A stretch of 64,000 nt of DNA from Odontocerum albicorne (GCA_949825065.1 OX463839.1:32497540-32561539), one strand, 5' to 3'; numbered from the stretch's first letter, positions 22,263 through 34,183 are shown. Numbers and translations are program-made. Notes: generated from the sequence alone by a model not told the origin.

Positions 22263-23337
22263 CTAGCTGTACCCAGCCACGCGTTGCTGTGGCTCAGTCT
22301 GGTTAAATTGAAAAGAAAGAAAAGAGAAAGCACACGTTTCAATTATGTTTAATTTCACAATGCTTGTGGGTAAACAATATTTTTGATGTCTTTCAGTCAC
22401 TCTCAGTCTGTCGCGTTTATCGCCGTGCTCGCAAATGATCGCGTCACTCCAATAGGTCAATTCACGATATGATTTGAATTCAAATGAAAGATCGATTGCA
22501 CTGAAAAAGAAGAAAGAAAGTTATAACAAAAACACATAAAATTGCGAAACATTAAAAAAGGAACTGAATAATATTGGTAAGTTCATAGACGTCTTTGTTC
22601 TTCGCGCCAACAATATCTCTTTCACTCACCCAATCTTGATTCTTATAAGTGATTTGAATATAGGGAAATACTTTTTCAACCGATCCTTCTGATCACTAAA
22701 TTGCATAAGTTATAGTCTTCCAACCTTAGTTCTATTACCGTAATTTACAACTGCATCTCGCGAATGAACGTATTCTTCAGAGCAAAGCTTGGTCCGTGTC
22801 AAACGGATGAATATCAAACATTCTGATTTCTATGACAGTTCACAAATTTGCCCCAATACAACCTTGTAACAACGTTCAGTGATTATAATTATTTTATCGA
22901 CTTTAATATAAGGCTCGATTCTAATAAATATCAAGTTATTTAGGTAAATACATTACAAAAAACTAACAATAATGACAAATTAATACATCTTGTCACAAAT
23001 CTCCATTTCTACATACGATTGATGTGAGAATATCTCAACTGATCGATCGTTTTGCAGCTGGACACGCATATTTGTAGTTAATTTCAACGTCTTTACGTGT
23101 CGCCACAAAGTAGAGTATTTCATGCAATATATAAAATTGCGAAACATAAAAGTAGCTTATTAAATGTTAAGGGACACAAAGCGATAATTGTAACTTATTA
23201 AATTTTAAGGGAAGACAAATAGATAATTGGAACTAATAAAAAAAAACTCCATTTCTACATACGATTTGATAGATTTTGAAATATAAACATAAAATGTAAT
23301 TCTATATAAAAAAGATACTTTTGATATTCCTACTGAC

Positions 23338-23490
23338 CTATTTCAGTTTCTATCAGCCTGTCGCGTACATTATGATGAGAACGAACCAGTTCTGAATCTA
23401 CAGATCTCGATCCCCGTGCATCCTCAAGTCTGGATACACGTCGTTCTGCTGCTTCTTCGACATTTTGATGAACTAAAGCAGATCGATGCA
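23338..23490 (-). CDS. Splice-flanked exon-like repeat, unit 1 (153 bp)
   Basis: On the minus strand a polypyrimidine tract and CAG precede TGCATCGATCTGC. The exon ends GAAATAG before GTCAGTAGG. The 153-bp segment is open and encodes an Arg/Glu-rich peptide with VHQNVEEAAERRVSRLEDAR and SELVRSHHNVRDRLIETEI. Such charged repeats occur in the N-terminal regions of proteins associated with insect Helitrons; that link is tentative. Transcription is unproven. Confidence 0.5.
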
Positions 23491-24013
23491 CTGAAAAAAA
23501 AGAAAGAAAGTTTAAACACATAAAATTTTGAAACGTTAAAAAATATAGACATTCAGTGATTATAATTATTTTATCGACTTTAATATAAGACTCGATTCTA
23601 ATAAATAGCAAGTTATTAAGGTAAATACATTACAAAAAACTAACAATAATGACAAATTAATACATCTTGTCACAAATCTCCATTTCTACATACGATTGAT
23701 GTGAGAATATCTCAACTGATCAATCGTTTTGCAGCTGGACACGCATATTTGTAGTTAATTTCAACGTCTTTACGTGTCGCCACAAAGTAGAGTATTTCAT
23801 GCAACATATAAAATTGCGAAACATAAAAGTAGCTTATTAAATGTTAAGGGACACAAAGCGATAATTGTAACTTATTAAATTTTAAGGGAAGACAAATAGA
23901 TAATTGGAACTAATAAAAAAAACTCCATTTCTACATACGATTTGATAGATTTTGAAATATAAATATAAAATTTAATTCTATATAAAAAATATACTTTTGA
24001 TATTCCTACTGAC

Positions 24014-24154
24014 CTATTTCAGTTTCTATCAGCCTGTTGCGTACATTATGATGAGAACGAACCAGTTCTGAATCTACAGATCTCGATCCCCGTGCATCCT
24101 CAAGTCTGGATACACGTCGTTCTGCTGCTTCTTCGACATTTTGATGAACTTGCA
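24014..24154 (-). CDS. Splice-flanked exon-like repeat, unit 2 (141 bp)
   Basis: Same acceptor (CTTTCTTTTTTTTCAG) and donor (GTCAGTAGG) as unit 1. The length of 141 bp is a multiple of three; it enters and leaves in phase 1, so it could be spliced in frame to its neighbours. The peptide is nearly identical to unit 1 (VRNRLIETEI in place of VRDRLIETEI). Confidence 0.5.
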
Positions 24155-24677
24155 CTGAAAAAAAAGAAAGAAAGTTTAAACACATAAAATTTTGAAACGT
24201 TAAAAAATATATACATTCAGTGATTATAATTATTTTATCGACTTTAATATAAGGCTCGATTCTAATAAATAGCAAGTTATTAAGGTAAATACATTACAAA
24301 AAACTAACAATAATGACAAATTAATACATCTTGTCACAAATCTCCATTTCTACATACGATTGATGTGAGAATATCTCAACTGATCAATCGTTTTGCAGCT
24401 GGACACGCATATTTGTAGTTAATTTCAACGTCTTTACGTGTCGCCACAAAGTAGAGTATTTCATGCAACATATAAAATTGCGAAACATAAAAGTAGCTTA
24501 TTAAATGTTAAGGGACACAAAGCGATAATTGTAACTTATTAAATTTTAAGGGAAGACAAATAGATAATTGGAACTAATAAAAAAAACTCCATTTCTACAT
24601 ACGATTTGATAGATTTTGAAATATAAATATAAAATTTAATTCTATATAAAAAATATACTTTTGATATTCCTACTGAC

Positions 24678-24818
24678 CTATTTCAGTTTCTATCAGCCTG
24701 TTGCGTACATTATGATGAGAACGAACCAGTTCTGAATCTACAGATCTCGATCCCCGTGCATCCTCAAGTCTGGGTACACGTCGTTCTGCTGCTTCTTCGA
24801 CATTTTGATGAACTTGCA
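24678..24818 (-). CDS. Splice-flanked exon-like repeat, unit 3 (141 bp)
   Basis: Copy of unit 2 displaced by exactly 664 bases, with one visible change (Ser to Pro in RRVPRLEDAR). Splice signals and phase are retained. Unit 4 (about 25342-25500) is recognisable but degraded and partly duplicated. Confidence 0.5.
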
Positions 24819-26942
24819 CTGAAAAAAAAGAAAGAAAGTTTAAACACATAAAATTTTGAAACGTTAAAAAATATAGACATTCAGTGATTATAATTATTTT
24901 ATCGACTTTAATATAAGACTCGATTCTAATAAATAGCAAGTTATTAAGGTAAATACATTACAAAAAACTAACAATAATGACAAATTAATACATCTTGTCA
25001 CAAATCTCCATTTCTACATACGATTGATGTGAGAATATCTCAACTGATCAATCGTTTTGCAGCTGGACACGCATATTTGTAGTTAATTTCAACGTCTTTA
25101 CGTGTCGCCACAAAGTAGAGTATTTCATGCAACATATAAAATTGCGAAACATAAAAGTAGCTTATTAAACGTTAAGGGACACAAACCGATAATTGGTAAC
25201 TTATTAAATTTTAAGGGAAGACAAATAGATAATTGGAACTAATAAAAGAAAACTCCATTTCTACATACGATTTGATAGATTTTGAAATATAAACATAAAA
25301 TTTAATTCTATATAAAAAAGATACTTTTGATATTCCTACTGACCTATTTCAATTTCTATCAGCCTGTCGCGTATATTATGATGAGAACGAACCAGTTCTG
25401 AATCTACAGATCTCGATCCCCGTGCATCCTCAAGTCTGGATACACGTCGTTATGCTGCTTCTTCGACATAAACATCGAGATAATCCCCGTGCATTCTCAA
25501 GTCTGGATACACGTCGTTCTGTTGCTTCTTCGATGTTTTGATAAACTAAAGCAGATCGATTGCACTGAAAACGAAAAAAGAAAGTTAAAACATATAAAAT
25601 TGTGAAACATTAAAAAAGGAACTGAGCAGCGTAAAAGTTTGTTTTAATTTTAATTTTTTTTTGCGATATTTCTACGGGTACTTCTTTCTAATGTACCACC
25701 AAATAATTTATTTATTTAATTAATTACATAAAAGTGTCTTTATATACAAATGAACATGTGACAGGTTATACAAGTACTTAAAATTATTGACAAATAATAC
25801 AACTTTATCTTAAATTAACATGAGGATACAAAAAGCAGTATTAATAATAAATTACAGTCATTGTTTTAAAATTATTTAATAATTATATGTGTATTTAAGT
25901 TCAATATATGTTATGTATGTATAACACAGGAATAATATGTATGTGTCACTATTCTTTTCTCTGTTGTTATCTATAAATATAATTGTAAGTGCTTTATATT
26001 TTAAGCTTAAATTCAATTGTAAAATTGATTAGATATAAGTACTGATGCAAATTTGAAAAAAGTTAGGTTAACTTTTGAAATATGAATCAATAATGAAAGT
26101 TTTTCATCAAATATAATTCTTAAGTCCATTATTTTTAAACTTATACAATTTACCATAGTCACCAAGTCAATTTTATGACAATATAACTATTTTTTATCAA
26201 GTTTTTCTATTACGTCGTAAAAGTACATCGTAATGACGCAATGTCAACTGAGCAATTACGTGTTCGTAATTAGTATTTTTTTTAAATGAACGATTTTACA
26301 TCATATTTTTTAATTTAAATATAATATCAATAACTTACCTCATTTATTGAAGTCAATTATCTATTATCTTATCTATATAAATAAAATGTTATATATATTG
26401 AACCAAAATATGATTCAATCGTAGATCACTTTTCTAAAATGTCAATCTCACTGAGCAATTAAGCATCTGTCAATCTGTCGGTAAAACGGTTCGCAATTGT
26501 TTCGTGTCTCGACTTATAAAAGTACGTAATACATATAAAATTTCAATTTTTATAAAATTAATGATTAAATTTTTATTTATATAGATTATTAAACATAAAA
26601 TTATAAAATAATTTATTTATAATTAATTTATAATTAATTTTACATTAAATCATCGTAAATTCCGAAACGCCGAAAATGAAATTTGACAGATGAAATTTGA
26701 CAGATTAATTCCATTAATTCCATGTCAAACCACAGGTTCGCATAAATATTTCTTTTTGATTTAAAAAAAAAATTATATACACTGATATATATATATAAAT
26801 AAAAATCAAATAACATTTCCGTTGACGAATATTAACTTTACTCAAAATTTCAAAGCTATCGGTAGAGAACTTCCGGAGATTAGCTACAAATAATTAACGA
26901 ACATTTACATTTTTATTTATATAGATATACGAGTATATGTAC

Positions 26943-27116
26943 AGGGTCTTTCAAATTGAGCGGTTTTTTTAATTCAATTTTTTTAAAATTCTTGAATAAA
27001 AAACACAATTTGCTATGATTTCAAACTTTTTATTGTTCATTGAAGTATAATGTATGACATTTAAACACAAAAAACAATATCGGTCAAATGTCCAATTTGA
27101 AATTTGAAAGACCCTT
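26943..27116. mobile_element. Short MITE with 15-16-bp terminal repeats
   Basis: AGGGTCTTTCAAATT near 26943 and AATTTGAAAGACCCT ending near 27115 are inverted copies enclosing about 145 bases of AT-rich non-coding DNA. TAC-like bases flank both ends. The family is not identified. Confidence 0.7.
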
Positions 27117-28430
27117 TACTATATAAAAAGTTTATATTTAATACGTGTATATTCTATTTTATTTCAAATTTAACCAAGAAAAACAATCCATATTGAATAC
27201 TTTATTTCATTTATTATGTACGCTTAGTATTAATATATTCAAATTTGCCGTGAGATTATATCTACCCAAATTACTAAGCCGGAAACCGACAAAATTAATT
27301 TCCACCGCAAAAAAAATCAAGATATCGAAATGTATCGAATTTAGTCATTTGCATTCAATCGAAAGAAATTGCTCTTGCAATCTACAAAAGCGTCTGTGAA
27401 ATCCCGAATCAAAGTAATTTTGATTTACCGACACGAAAAGAGCGAGTTTCAATGATTAAAGGTAAATATTTACCTCTTCACAGCTCCGCTCCGACTATTC
27501 CCGTAAGGCAACCGAATAATCGTTATTTACCCAAGCGATCGATCTCTGTATTCTCGACTGATATTCTGAAGACAATGCAAGACAGTTGTGAACAAGTCTA
27601 GTACGCGGGCACTTTCCTCTAAAATGAGCTATTTAATAACTTCATTTAGCTCATTACTTGTGATAGTCAAATTATACAAAAGTTTTTTTCATACATTTCA
27701 CGTGTTAAATTCACTCATGTAAAAAGGTCTCTAGACCGAAATAAATTATATTTGGACATACGAGTATATATACTCGTATATGTGATAAGGACCTAACCCA
27801 CAAAACACTTTTTTTTGTTGGAATGCCTTATAATAACCATAGAGATAAATCCAATGTGTGCAAATAATCCCAAGCCAGTACATATGAGGTTGACATGGTT
27901 AAAATCTATCAAAATCTTAAATTAAGTCCTTACGAATCTTCTGAATGTTTCTTCAATTGTATCAAAAGATGTTAAATGTAGGTTGGGTGCCTTTTGGATT
28001 TATACTTGAATTTGTGCATCTAAATAATTCATCCTACACAAGGAGTTGGTCGAGAACCGTACGATATCAATTCTATAATTGTTTTTCTTCATTTGTTACC
28101 CACATCCACTTGTCAGCAGTTAATTCACTTCCGAAATGATTTTCCGCTTTTAACTAACCTACATGTGGTTTTTTTTTCAATTCTTACTAAATTGTAGATA
28201 ACTCGAACTTTCTTAATTTACTTCGACAAAAAATCAGACCTGACTCTATAAACTTAATCTCGCCTGTCAGGACTTCTTACGAATTGTGTATCAATATAAT
28301 TCTATGAAACTCGAAGACTGTTAGTTTAAATACTAATTATTAATTTAAAAAAACGGAAAGAATTTTAATACTGCCGCAAGAATATCTAATACTCGTATAT
28401 GTTATTATGTTGACAAAAAATAATCATTGC
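27117..28430. other. AT-rich intronic DNA
   Basis: No genes recognised; an open frame at 27145-27399 lacks domains. Includes the octamer palindrome at 27758-27779. Confidence 0.45.
27758..27779. repeat. 22-bp perfect palindrome built from TACGAGTA/TACTCGTA
   Basis: TACGAGTA (27759-27766) and TACTCGTA (27771-27778) face each other across TATA. The whole 22-bp stretch is self-complementary. Confidence 0.9.
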
Positions 28431-28439
28431 TTACTCCTG

Positions 28440-28660
28440 ATTTGAAGTAAACCAGTCTATGGCAGTGGAAAGTCCTCCCCATCCACAATAATGCTCTGCC
28501 CGGCGGCGCGGAGAGATATCAATTCGTGCATGAGTAATCAGTAATGCGGCCCCCGCCCTTGCTCCGACCCGTGCAACTCGCGCCGTGGACCGCAGGCACC
28601 GAGATGTTTTCATAACTGCATCTATCCATCCATTCACCCGCCCGCCACTCCCGAAGATTG
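28440..28660. promoter_or_regulatory. GC-rich island, candidate regulatory module
   Basis: Complex, CpG-containing sequence (GCCCGGCGGCGCGGAGAG near 28498) of about 220 bases between AT-rich flanks, lacking repeat ends. A minus open frame across it has no domain. Regulatory role inferred. Confidence 0.33.
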
Positions 28661-28724
28661 GCATACTGATTCTTAATTTTATAAATGCTTTTTCAATTAT
28701 ACATTATTTAAGTGTTTTCATGTA

Positions 28725-28880
28725 TGATGTCGGCGACCTTAGTCTAACGGTTAACATTCATGCTAAGCAAGCGGGCGCCTCAGGTTCGATTTCTGGCTGA
28801 TTCACCTCCGGACTAGTTTTACTCTTTTGATCATTTTACATCTTAATTTGTTTTTATGTAGTCTCTCAACCTCCCTTATT
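28725..28880 (+). mobile_element. tRNA-derived SINE
   Basis: A tRNA-like head contains TTAGTCTAACGGTTAA (A-box-like) and GGTTCGATTTC (B box) with near-tRNA spacing, followed by an unrelated non-tRNA body. The head does not fold into a complete functional tRNA by eye. Confidence 0.6.
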
Positions 28881-29499
28881 TTCTTTCTCGTGACTAAATT
28901 AGGAAGCGCTTTTGAGGTGATCGTAATGATCGGAAAACAGTGCTACATCTTATCTAAAAAATATATCATAAAATAATAACAGATTCACATTGAATAGATG
29001 AAACACATTGTTTTGATACTTTATCGGATCTTGAGTAATAATACTCAACATTCCTGTAAAAAAAACATTTCAATTTTCAAAGGTAAAACATGAAGTGAAT
29101 AAACGGTTAGATATGAAATAACATTATCTATAATTCGAAGCATACATATACCATATATGTATCTACTCCGCTTAAATCCTAACACCTACTTGTAATTTTA
29201 CATATTTTGTACCTACCATATAATGATTCTGTCGTAAAGCAATCGTTCGAATATACTCGTGCATCCTTTAAGTCGCCGCCATTCAATTCATTCTCAAATC
29301 TATTACCGACAGCGTTGACATAAACAGGAAGTTGACATATTTTGATGAAACCGATATTTTTTGTTTTATCATATATTTCCTTCTACGAGTATAATCATTC
29401 AGAACTAAAAATAAAAAAAATACACATTTACCTATACATATATATTTCCATAGGTTGTGACAAGTACACATATAATTAGGATGCCTTAATTATGCTAAT
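28881..29499. other. AT-rich intronic DNA, nothing recognised
   Basis: One octamer TACGAGTA at 29384; otherwise featureless. Confidence 0.45.
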
Positions 29500-29790
29500 G
29501 TCTAATTATGTAATGCTTGCTCCACTGTATAGTTGATTTACCACGAAACACACGAGGTTTAACCCGGTGCCTGTTATTTGATGCGTGCGTGTGATAAGCA
29601 ATCGGTAATGAGTAGTTGTGTAATGAGTGTTTAATTAATAGGTTAAGTAATTGATTTGTGTTGAATCCGGTTCATAGATAGATTCGGAGATAGCGTTGCC
29701 CGGGGCAGGCACGATGAGGCTGTGACTGTGACTGCCAAACAGTGGACTGGCAGTCCTCGTACTCACCGTCAGTAATAGAAACATCGCTTT
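29500..29790. promoter_or_regulatory. Homeodomain-site-rich candidate enhancer
   Basis: Dense TAAT-core motifs lie within about 60 bases: TAATGAG at 29606 and 29621, TTAATTAA at 29631-29638, TAATTGAT at 29648 and TGATTTGTG at 29652. A GC-richer part follows (29690-29760). The cluster is not part of a simple repeat. A Hox/homeodomain-regulated enhancer of patched is a plausible inference. Confidence 0.35.
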
Positions 29791-30640
29791 CTTTTCTATA
29801 TTCACCCCTTAGCGGACTATTTTTAATTGTCATGTTAAGAGAGCTAGGTTTTCTATATGAAATACTCATTACAACTACAAATCGTTTTCATAGAACAAGT
29901 AATTAAATACGTTTTATTATAATAATGAGTAAAAAATATATATTTAACATTTTATCTCAACAATCGAATGACTTGATTCAGGTTTCGTCATTACGTGTAT
30001 GTCCACAGAATCTTTGAATTGGACAAAAAGTATATTTGAATTGGACAAAAAGTATATTTTTTTGCATAAAAACTTTCAATTTCATGCAAATAAGTCTCCA
30101 GTCTCTCAAAATTTACATATTTTGTTATCTAACGTTATTGGAAGGGGCTATTGACGCCGTCATAAATTTATTTCCTTTGCCATGTTGACAATGTATGTTT
30201 ATATAATTAATAAATATACAAAAACGTTTATACTCAATTTTGAATTATTAGTAAAGTTAATATATAGTAGTATTATACGGAACAATCAAACTGTAGTCAT
30301 GTGACGCACAATCCTATATATTTGACCTTAAAAAAGTCGAATAAGCTTCCAAAGGAGCATCACATCCTGTCCGTGGTTGCATAGCATTGTAACGCGGTTC
30401 CGATACGGTGTGGTAATTGCTACCATTTCATCTTATCATATTTTTAGTTCATGTTAACAGGCATTCCTATAAATTTAAAATGACCTTTTAAATGTTATCT
30501 AATATTCCAAAGTTCAAATAAAACTACAAAGATAATATTATTATTTTTTGCAAATTGAAGATATTTTTACAGCGGGTTTTAAAGATTGAGGTGTTTTTAT
30601 GCCAGATTTTCAGTTCGGCAGATTTAGGCGTTTATGTGCT
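29791..30640. other. AT-rich intronic DNA with a 22-bp tandem duplication
   Basis: 30013-30034 and 30035-30056 are identical copies of a unit starting TTTGAATTGGACAAAAAG. Nothing else recognised. Confidence 0.5.
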
Positions 30641-30930
30641 AGATTTTTTTTTCTCATTGGTAGAAAGGCACATTCTAGATGTTTTCGCCCGAGCACACCC
30701 GCCTTCTTATACTCCACAGCGACCTCCATTGTCCTCGCCCCCTCCAGCATCCCCACCCACCGCCACCATCCGATCATGGTGTCTTTATTATTGCTGCATT
30801 GTTACTTTATGACTTTATTCGAATGTTACCTTAGGTGTCTCGCCCACGTGCTCGTATTTCTTTCACTTCTCCCTGTGCTGCCCTCTCGCTCTTGCTCATT
30901 AGCTCCGTGCAATGGGCCTACCTAACGAAA
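30641..30930. promoter_or_regulatory. C-rich complex island, weak regulatory candidate
   Basis: Sequence around 30680-30930 is GC-richer and pyrimidine-biased (includes CCCCACCCACCGCCACC near 30751). Overlapping open frames have no domain. Its role is unknown. Confidence 0.25.
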
Positions 30931-31295
30931 GGGAGTGTCTAATGTTATTTCTGTTAGCACAGTGAAACCTTTGCATTGATTGATATGCATTTAATTTGTA
31001 AAAAATACATAAAAAACATGATCGAAACGATACATATTTGTCTAAATAAAAATTGACACAACTCTCGTTTCGCTAGTCAATATGATTATTCCAAGAAATC
31101 GACTAACATCTGCATTGTTTTACATATTATACAATATATAAACTTGTAATTATCATTGTTCGTAGTAATTGCGTGTAGAATATTTTCAGCCGCTCCCGAA
31201 TTCTAACGCATAATATTTGTTATTTCAAGCCAACAAATTAGGAGGTTATCATTTTGGTACATAGTTATCTCAAGTAATCAGGATTGTTCCTAATG

Positions 31296-31322
31296 CCCCC
31301 CCCCCCCCCCCCCCCCCCCCCC
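31296..31322 (+). repeat. Poly-C run (27 C)
   Basis: Uninterrupted C homopolymer, unusually long for an AT-rich intron. Its reverse strand is a G tract with quadruplex potential. The exact length may be an assembly estimate. Confidence 0.9.
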
Positions 31323-31539
31323 AATTCTCCTCTTCAACGAAACAAATATATTTCGTAATATTTTTCACTAGTTTTGTATTTCAAACTTAAATTAAGTCTA
31401 TGATAACTTCGTTATATATTTTACAATTAAGAAGGTCAAAAACAGATATTTTCGTATTTTGTTATGTTAATCAATTTTACAAACGCAATAAAATATTCTT
31501 AAGATATTGTTAAATCATTTTTTTCTTGAAATAGTGAGA

Positions 31540-31830
31540 AAGTTAATTGAATGATCGGCCGCGGTTCTACGGTGTATCGTTCAAGATTTTAGTATGCGAG
31601 TTTCATAGGACATCAAAAGCGAGATAGTTAGTTATTCACATAACTCGCCGTAATGACAGGACGCACCTTCCCTCGATATCTCCACCTGTGGACCTCCCCA
31701 TAAACATGTCTCGTGTGCGACACGGCCATGGGCTTTATGACCTTTATCTGTGCATTAGGATGGGCCACGATAATATATTTTGATCCCCCTGGATGACCCG
31801 TTCAACAATCATTATTGTTTTGTCTTTTTT
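31540..31830. promoter_or_regulatory. Complex island, candidate regulatory module
   Basis: Begins near ATCGGCCGCGGTTCTACGG. It carries homeodomain/Cdx-like TTTATGA (31734-31740) and a GATA-type TTATCTG just after. It is GC-richer than its flanks, with no coding or repeat ends. Inferred from composition. Confidence 0.33.
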
Positions 31831-31964
31831 CCTTTACGTTCACCCACCCATATTGTGTTAACCTCTTAAACTATAAATCTTACTTTTGACATCACTATTT
31901 TCATTAACTTGAAATTTAAAATACACATAGATATTATTTTGGCTATTATGTTACATCAATATTA

Positions 31965-32100
31965 CTTTGTGAGATCAGAGACAGTCCTGGGCACTTAGTC
32001 CACAAGAGCTTTGTGAGATCAGAGACAGTCCTGGGCACTTAGTCCACAAGAGCTTTGTGAGATCAGAGACAGTCCTGGGCACTTAGTCCACAAGAGCTTT
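31965..32100. repeat. 44-bp tandem repeat, three identical copies
   Basis: A unit starting CTTTGTGAGATCAGAGACAG begins at 31965, 32009 and 32053 without visible differences. Perfect identity suggests recent expansion. Confidence 0.95.
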
Positions 32101-32439
32101 GGATGTTTGGAAAGGGTATTTATTCATTTCAAACTTCTTGAGTTTTAGTTGCGAAAGAATTCTACACTGAAGGAGCATGATTTTATATAATCAAGTTCTT
32201 TTTACTTTTTGAAAGAATACAACGCAGAATCTCACTGATATGAACGATCTCACGTGAGAACAAGTCTATAAGTGGCGTTTAGATATCCTCGGTACTCCAA
32301 TGACTTCCTCAAGCTGCTATACAAAATAATTACACCCCACACACTCCATTAATACACAGCACTAATTAAAAAAGTAATGAGTGCTTTATTATTTATTGAA
32401 TACTCACCGGTGGTACCGAATAAATAAATTTATTTTAGA
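32101..32439. other. AT-rich intronic DNA, nothing recognised
   Basis: No coding or repeat structure seen. Confidence 0.4.
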
Positions 32440-32850
32440 AATCCGACCACCTCTTCGCGAGCGGTCGCCCGACTACCTACTACGTACAATAATTGAAATG
32501 GTAATAGAATCGAAAAATCAATTAAGCTCAATCTGTCTGGCGGTGAGCATGCACGCTCGTGCATTGTACACACTATGTGTTTAGAATTCAGCGGAGATTG
32601 GACTAAACTGACCGCGGTCTCTCTCCACCTCGAGGCCGTTTGATACGAGGGAGCAGGAACGGTTCGATTGGAGTGTCTCGCCCGAATAGAGAGTGAATGG
32701 ATGCGATGGCCACACAGCACACAGGTGAATTCGTTCCGGGCCGAGAGAAGTTCGCTCCGCATCTGAATTATTATATTTCTGCCCCAGCCCACCCGGACCT
32801 GCATTTGCGGGCCCCAAGACAGGATCGAATCAGATTTAAGTCGAAATATA
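32440..32850. promoter_or_regulatory. GC-richer complex island, candidate regulatory module
   Basis: About 400 bases of complex sequence (for example CTCTTCGCGAGCGGTCGCCC near 32451). Open frames on both strands have no domain and look like by-products of the composition. Regulatory role inferred. Confidence 0.3.
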
Positions 32851-33269
32851 AAATATAAACCTAGTGTCATTTTTAGCGAAAAAAAATTGTATTTAGATAT
32901 TATAGGTATGTTAACGATTTTTATAACTTTTCATATTTATTCCTTACAGTCTTACAAGTCCAATGGCGACCAGTATAGTCCTTCCGATTTCCTTTGTAGC
33001 TTTCCTGCTTAATAAAATATTCACGTATAGAATACCAGCACCATCAACTTGGACCACATTTAGATGACCGATTGACCCCGTATCTTTTGAAACTATCCCT
33101 AGGTTTAAGACAGTTTTATAGTCATTTCTAAGTACATACTGTATATTTATAAGGTTTACTCAAATTTGATATGAAAAATAGAAAAATATTGAACTTTGAG
33201 AAGGGTTATGGATGTAGCAGAATTGAAACAAAATCGTATCCCACTTTTATTTTAAAAAAATATGCTATT

Positions 33270-33415
33270 GACAAATCCAGTGGAGGAGGACATGACGAGA
33301 CTCGGACTATCCCCGAGTGATTGGTGAGATCGAGAGGGATGGAGGAAAAAGGTCCAAGCAGCCGACCCCAAATGGGTGGGATAAGGCAAGGCTGAAGAAG
33401 AAGAAGAATTATTGT
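33270..33415 (+). mobile_element. LINE 3' end fragment
   Basis: Translates in part as VEEDMTRLGLSPSDW then WRKKVQAADPKWVG, followed by a GAAGAAGAAGAAG tail. This is the usual extreme C-terminus and simple-repeat tail of a lepidopteran non-LTR retrotransposon. Heavily 5'-truncated. Confidence 0.6.
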
Positions 33416-34181
33416 CAAATCCACAAGCTCCCCGCTCTTCAACGCTTTACTACTTCAAATCAATGCCCATTATAAGTACCATGTATAAATAAGTTTGTTA
33501 TTCAAAACAATTTACTTTAACTTAAGTATCATCATTATTTTACTAGGGTATTTAGAAAAGCTAATTTATTGCGCCTCGTTTTGTTTTACTCTTTCTTTGT
33601 GATTATTCCAGACCACACTACAAAGCTTAACGTTACAATTCAGTTAGTTTGAACGCTTGCAGTAAAAATATTGACATAAATAAATATATTGTAAGGAAGC
33701 CGTAATTACTTTTGTGGGCGAAATTTAGCACGGGAATATTAACCGTTAATAACTTCCGGACCATTCGAATTAACTATAATAACAATCAATGTAGAAACCT
33801 AAATGGAAAGTATTTCTATCAGAGTGACTGTATTAAACTTCTTTGATCGCAGCAATCTATCGGCGATGGTCGTCTTAAAAACAAAATTCTATTTGAAACG
33901 TTATGTCTTTGTTAATGATAATGAAACTATAATACAATACATACTTGTATTCATATGGATTTAAGATGTTCGCTGCGGTCTGACACAACTTGCAATATAC
34001 GAACAACTAACTGTCTTGAATCCATAAATGTTTCTTTTTGGTAAAATTGACTATTTTGTTGCTTAAAAATGCATATTTCATTATTAACCATACAACATGT
34101 TTAAGTGTAATTCAACAAATTTGTTTACTTGAGTACCATATTTTTTATACAGTTTGCATTGTTTTAATATCTCTTCACTCA
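33416..34181. other. AT-rich intronic DNA, nothing recognised
   Basis: No features found. Confidence 0.4.
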
Positions 34182-34183
34182 TA

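Larger units (their letters stand above)
22877..25545. repeat. Tandem array of about four 664-677 bp units
   Basis: The marker CAGTGATTATAATTATTTT recurs at 22877, 23554, 24218 and 24882 (periods 677, 664, 664). Units 2 and 3 are nearly identical, implying recent duplication. The first period is longer by an insertion near the acceptor (AAAGCAGATCGA). The fourth unit degenerates after about 25470, where part of its coding segment is duplicated. Confidence 0.93.
22263..26925 (-). mobile_element. Helitron-like element
   Basis: Read on the minus strand it starts A|TCTATATAAATAAAAATG (26925) and ends with a hairpin (stem AGCCAC/GTGGCT, 22283-22302 region) followed by GGGTACAGCTAG|T (22263). This gives Helitron rules: 5' TC, 3' CTAG after a hairpin, insertion between A and T, no target duplication. 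No Rep/helicase gene is visible, so it is non-autonomous. It may be composite: further TCTATATAAATAAAA-type 5' ends lie at 26372 (+) and 26585 (-). The interior carries the 664-677 bp tandem array. Confidence 0.65.

Noticed and set aside
28725..28800. Functional tRNA gene
   Set aside because: A and B boxes are present, but I could not fold a complete cloverleaf and the sequence continues into a SINE-like body.
32430..32870. 146-codon minus frame
   Set aside because: No domain or conserved motif; it coincides with a GC-richer island and overlaps other frames equally open.
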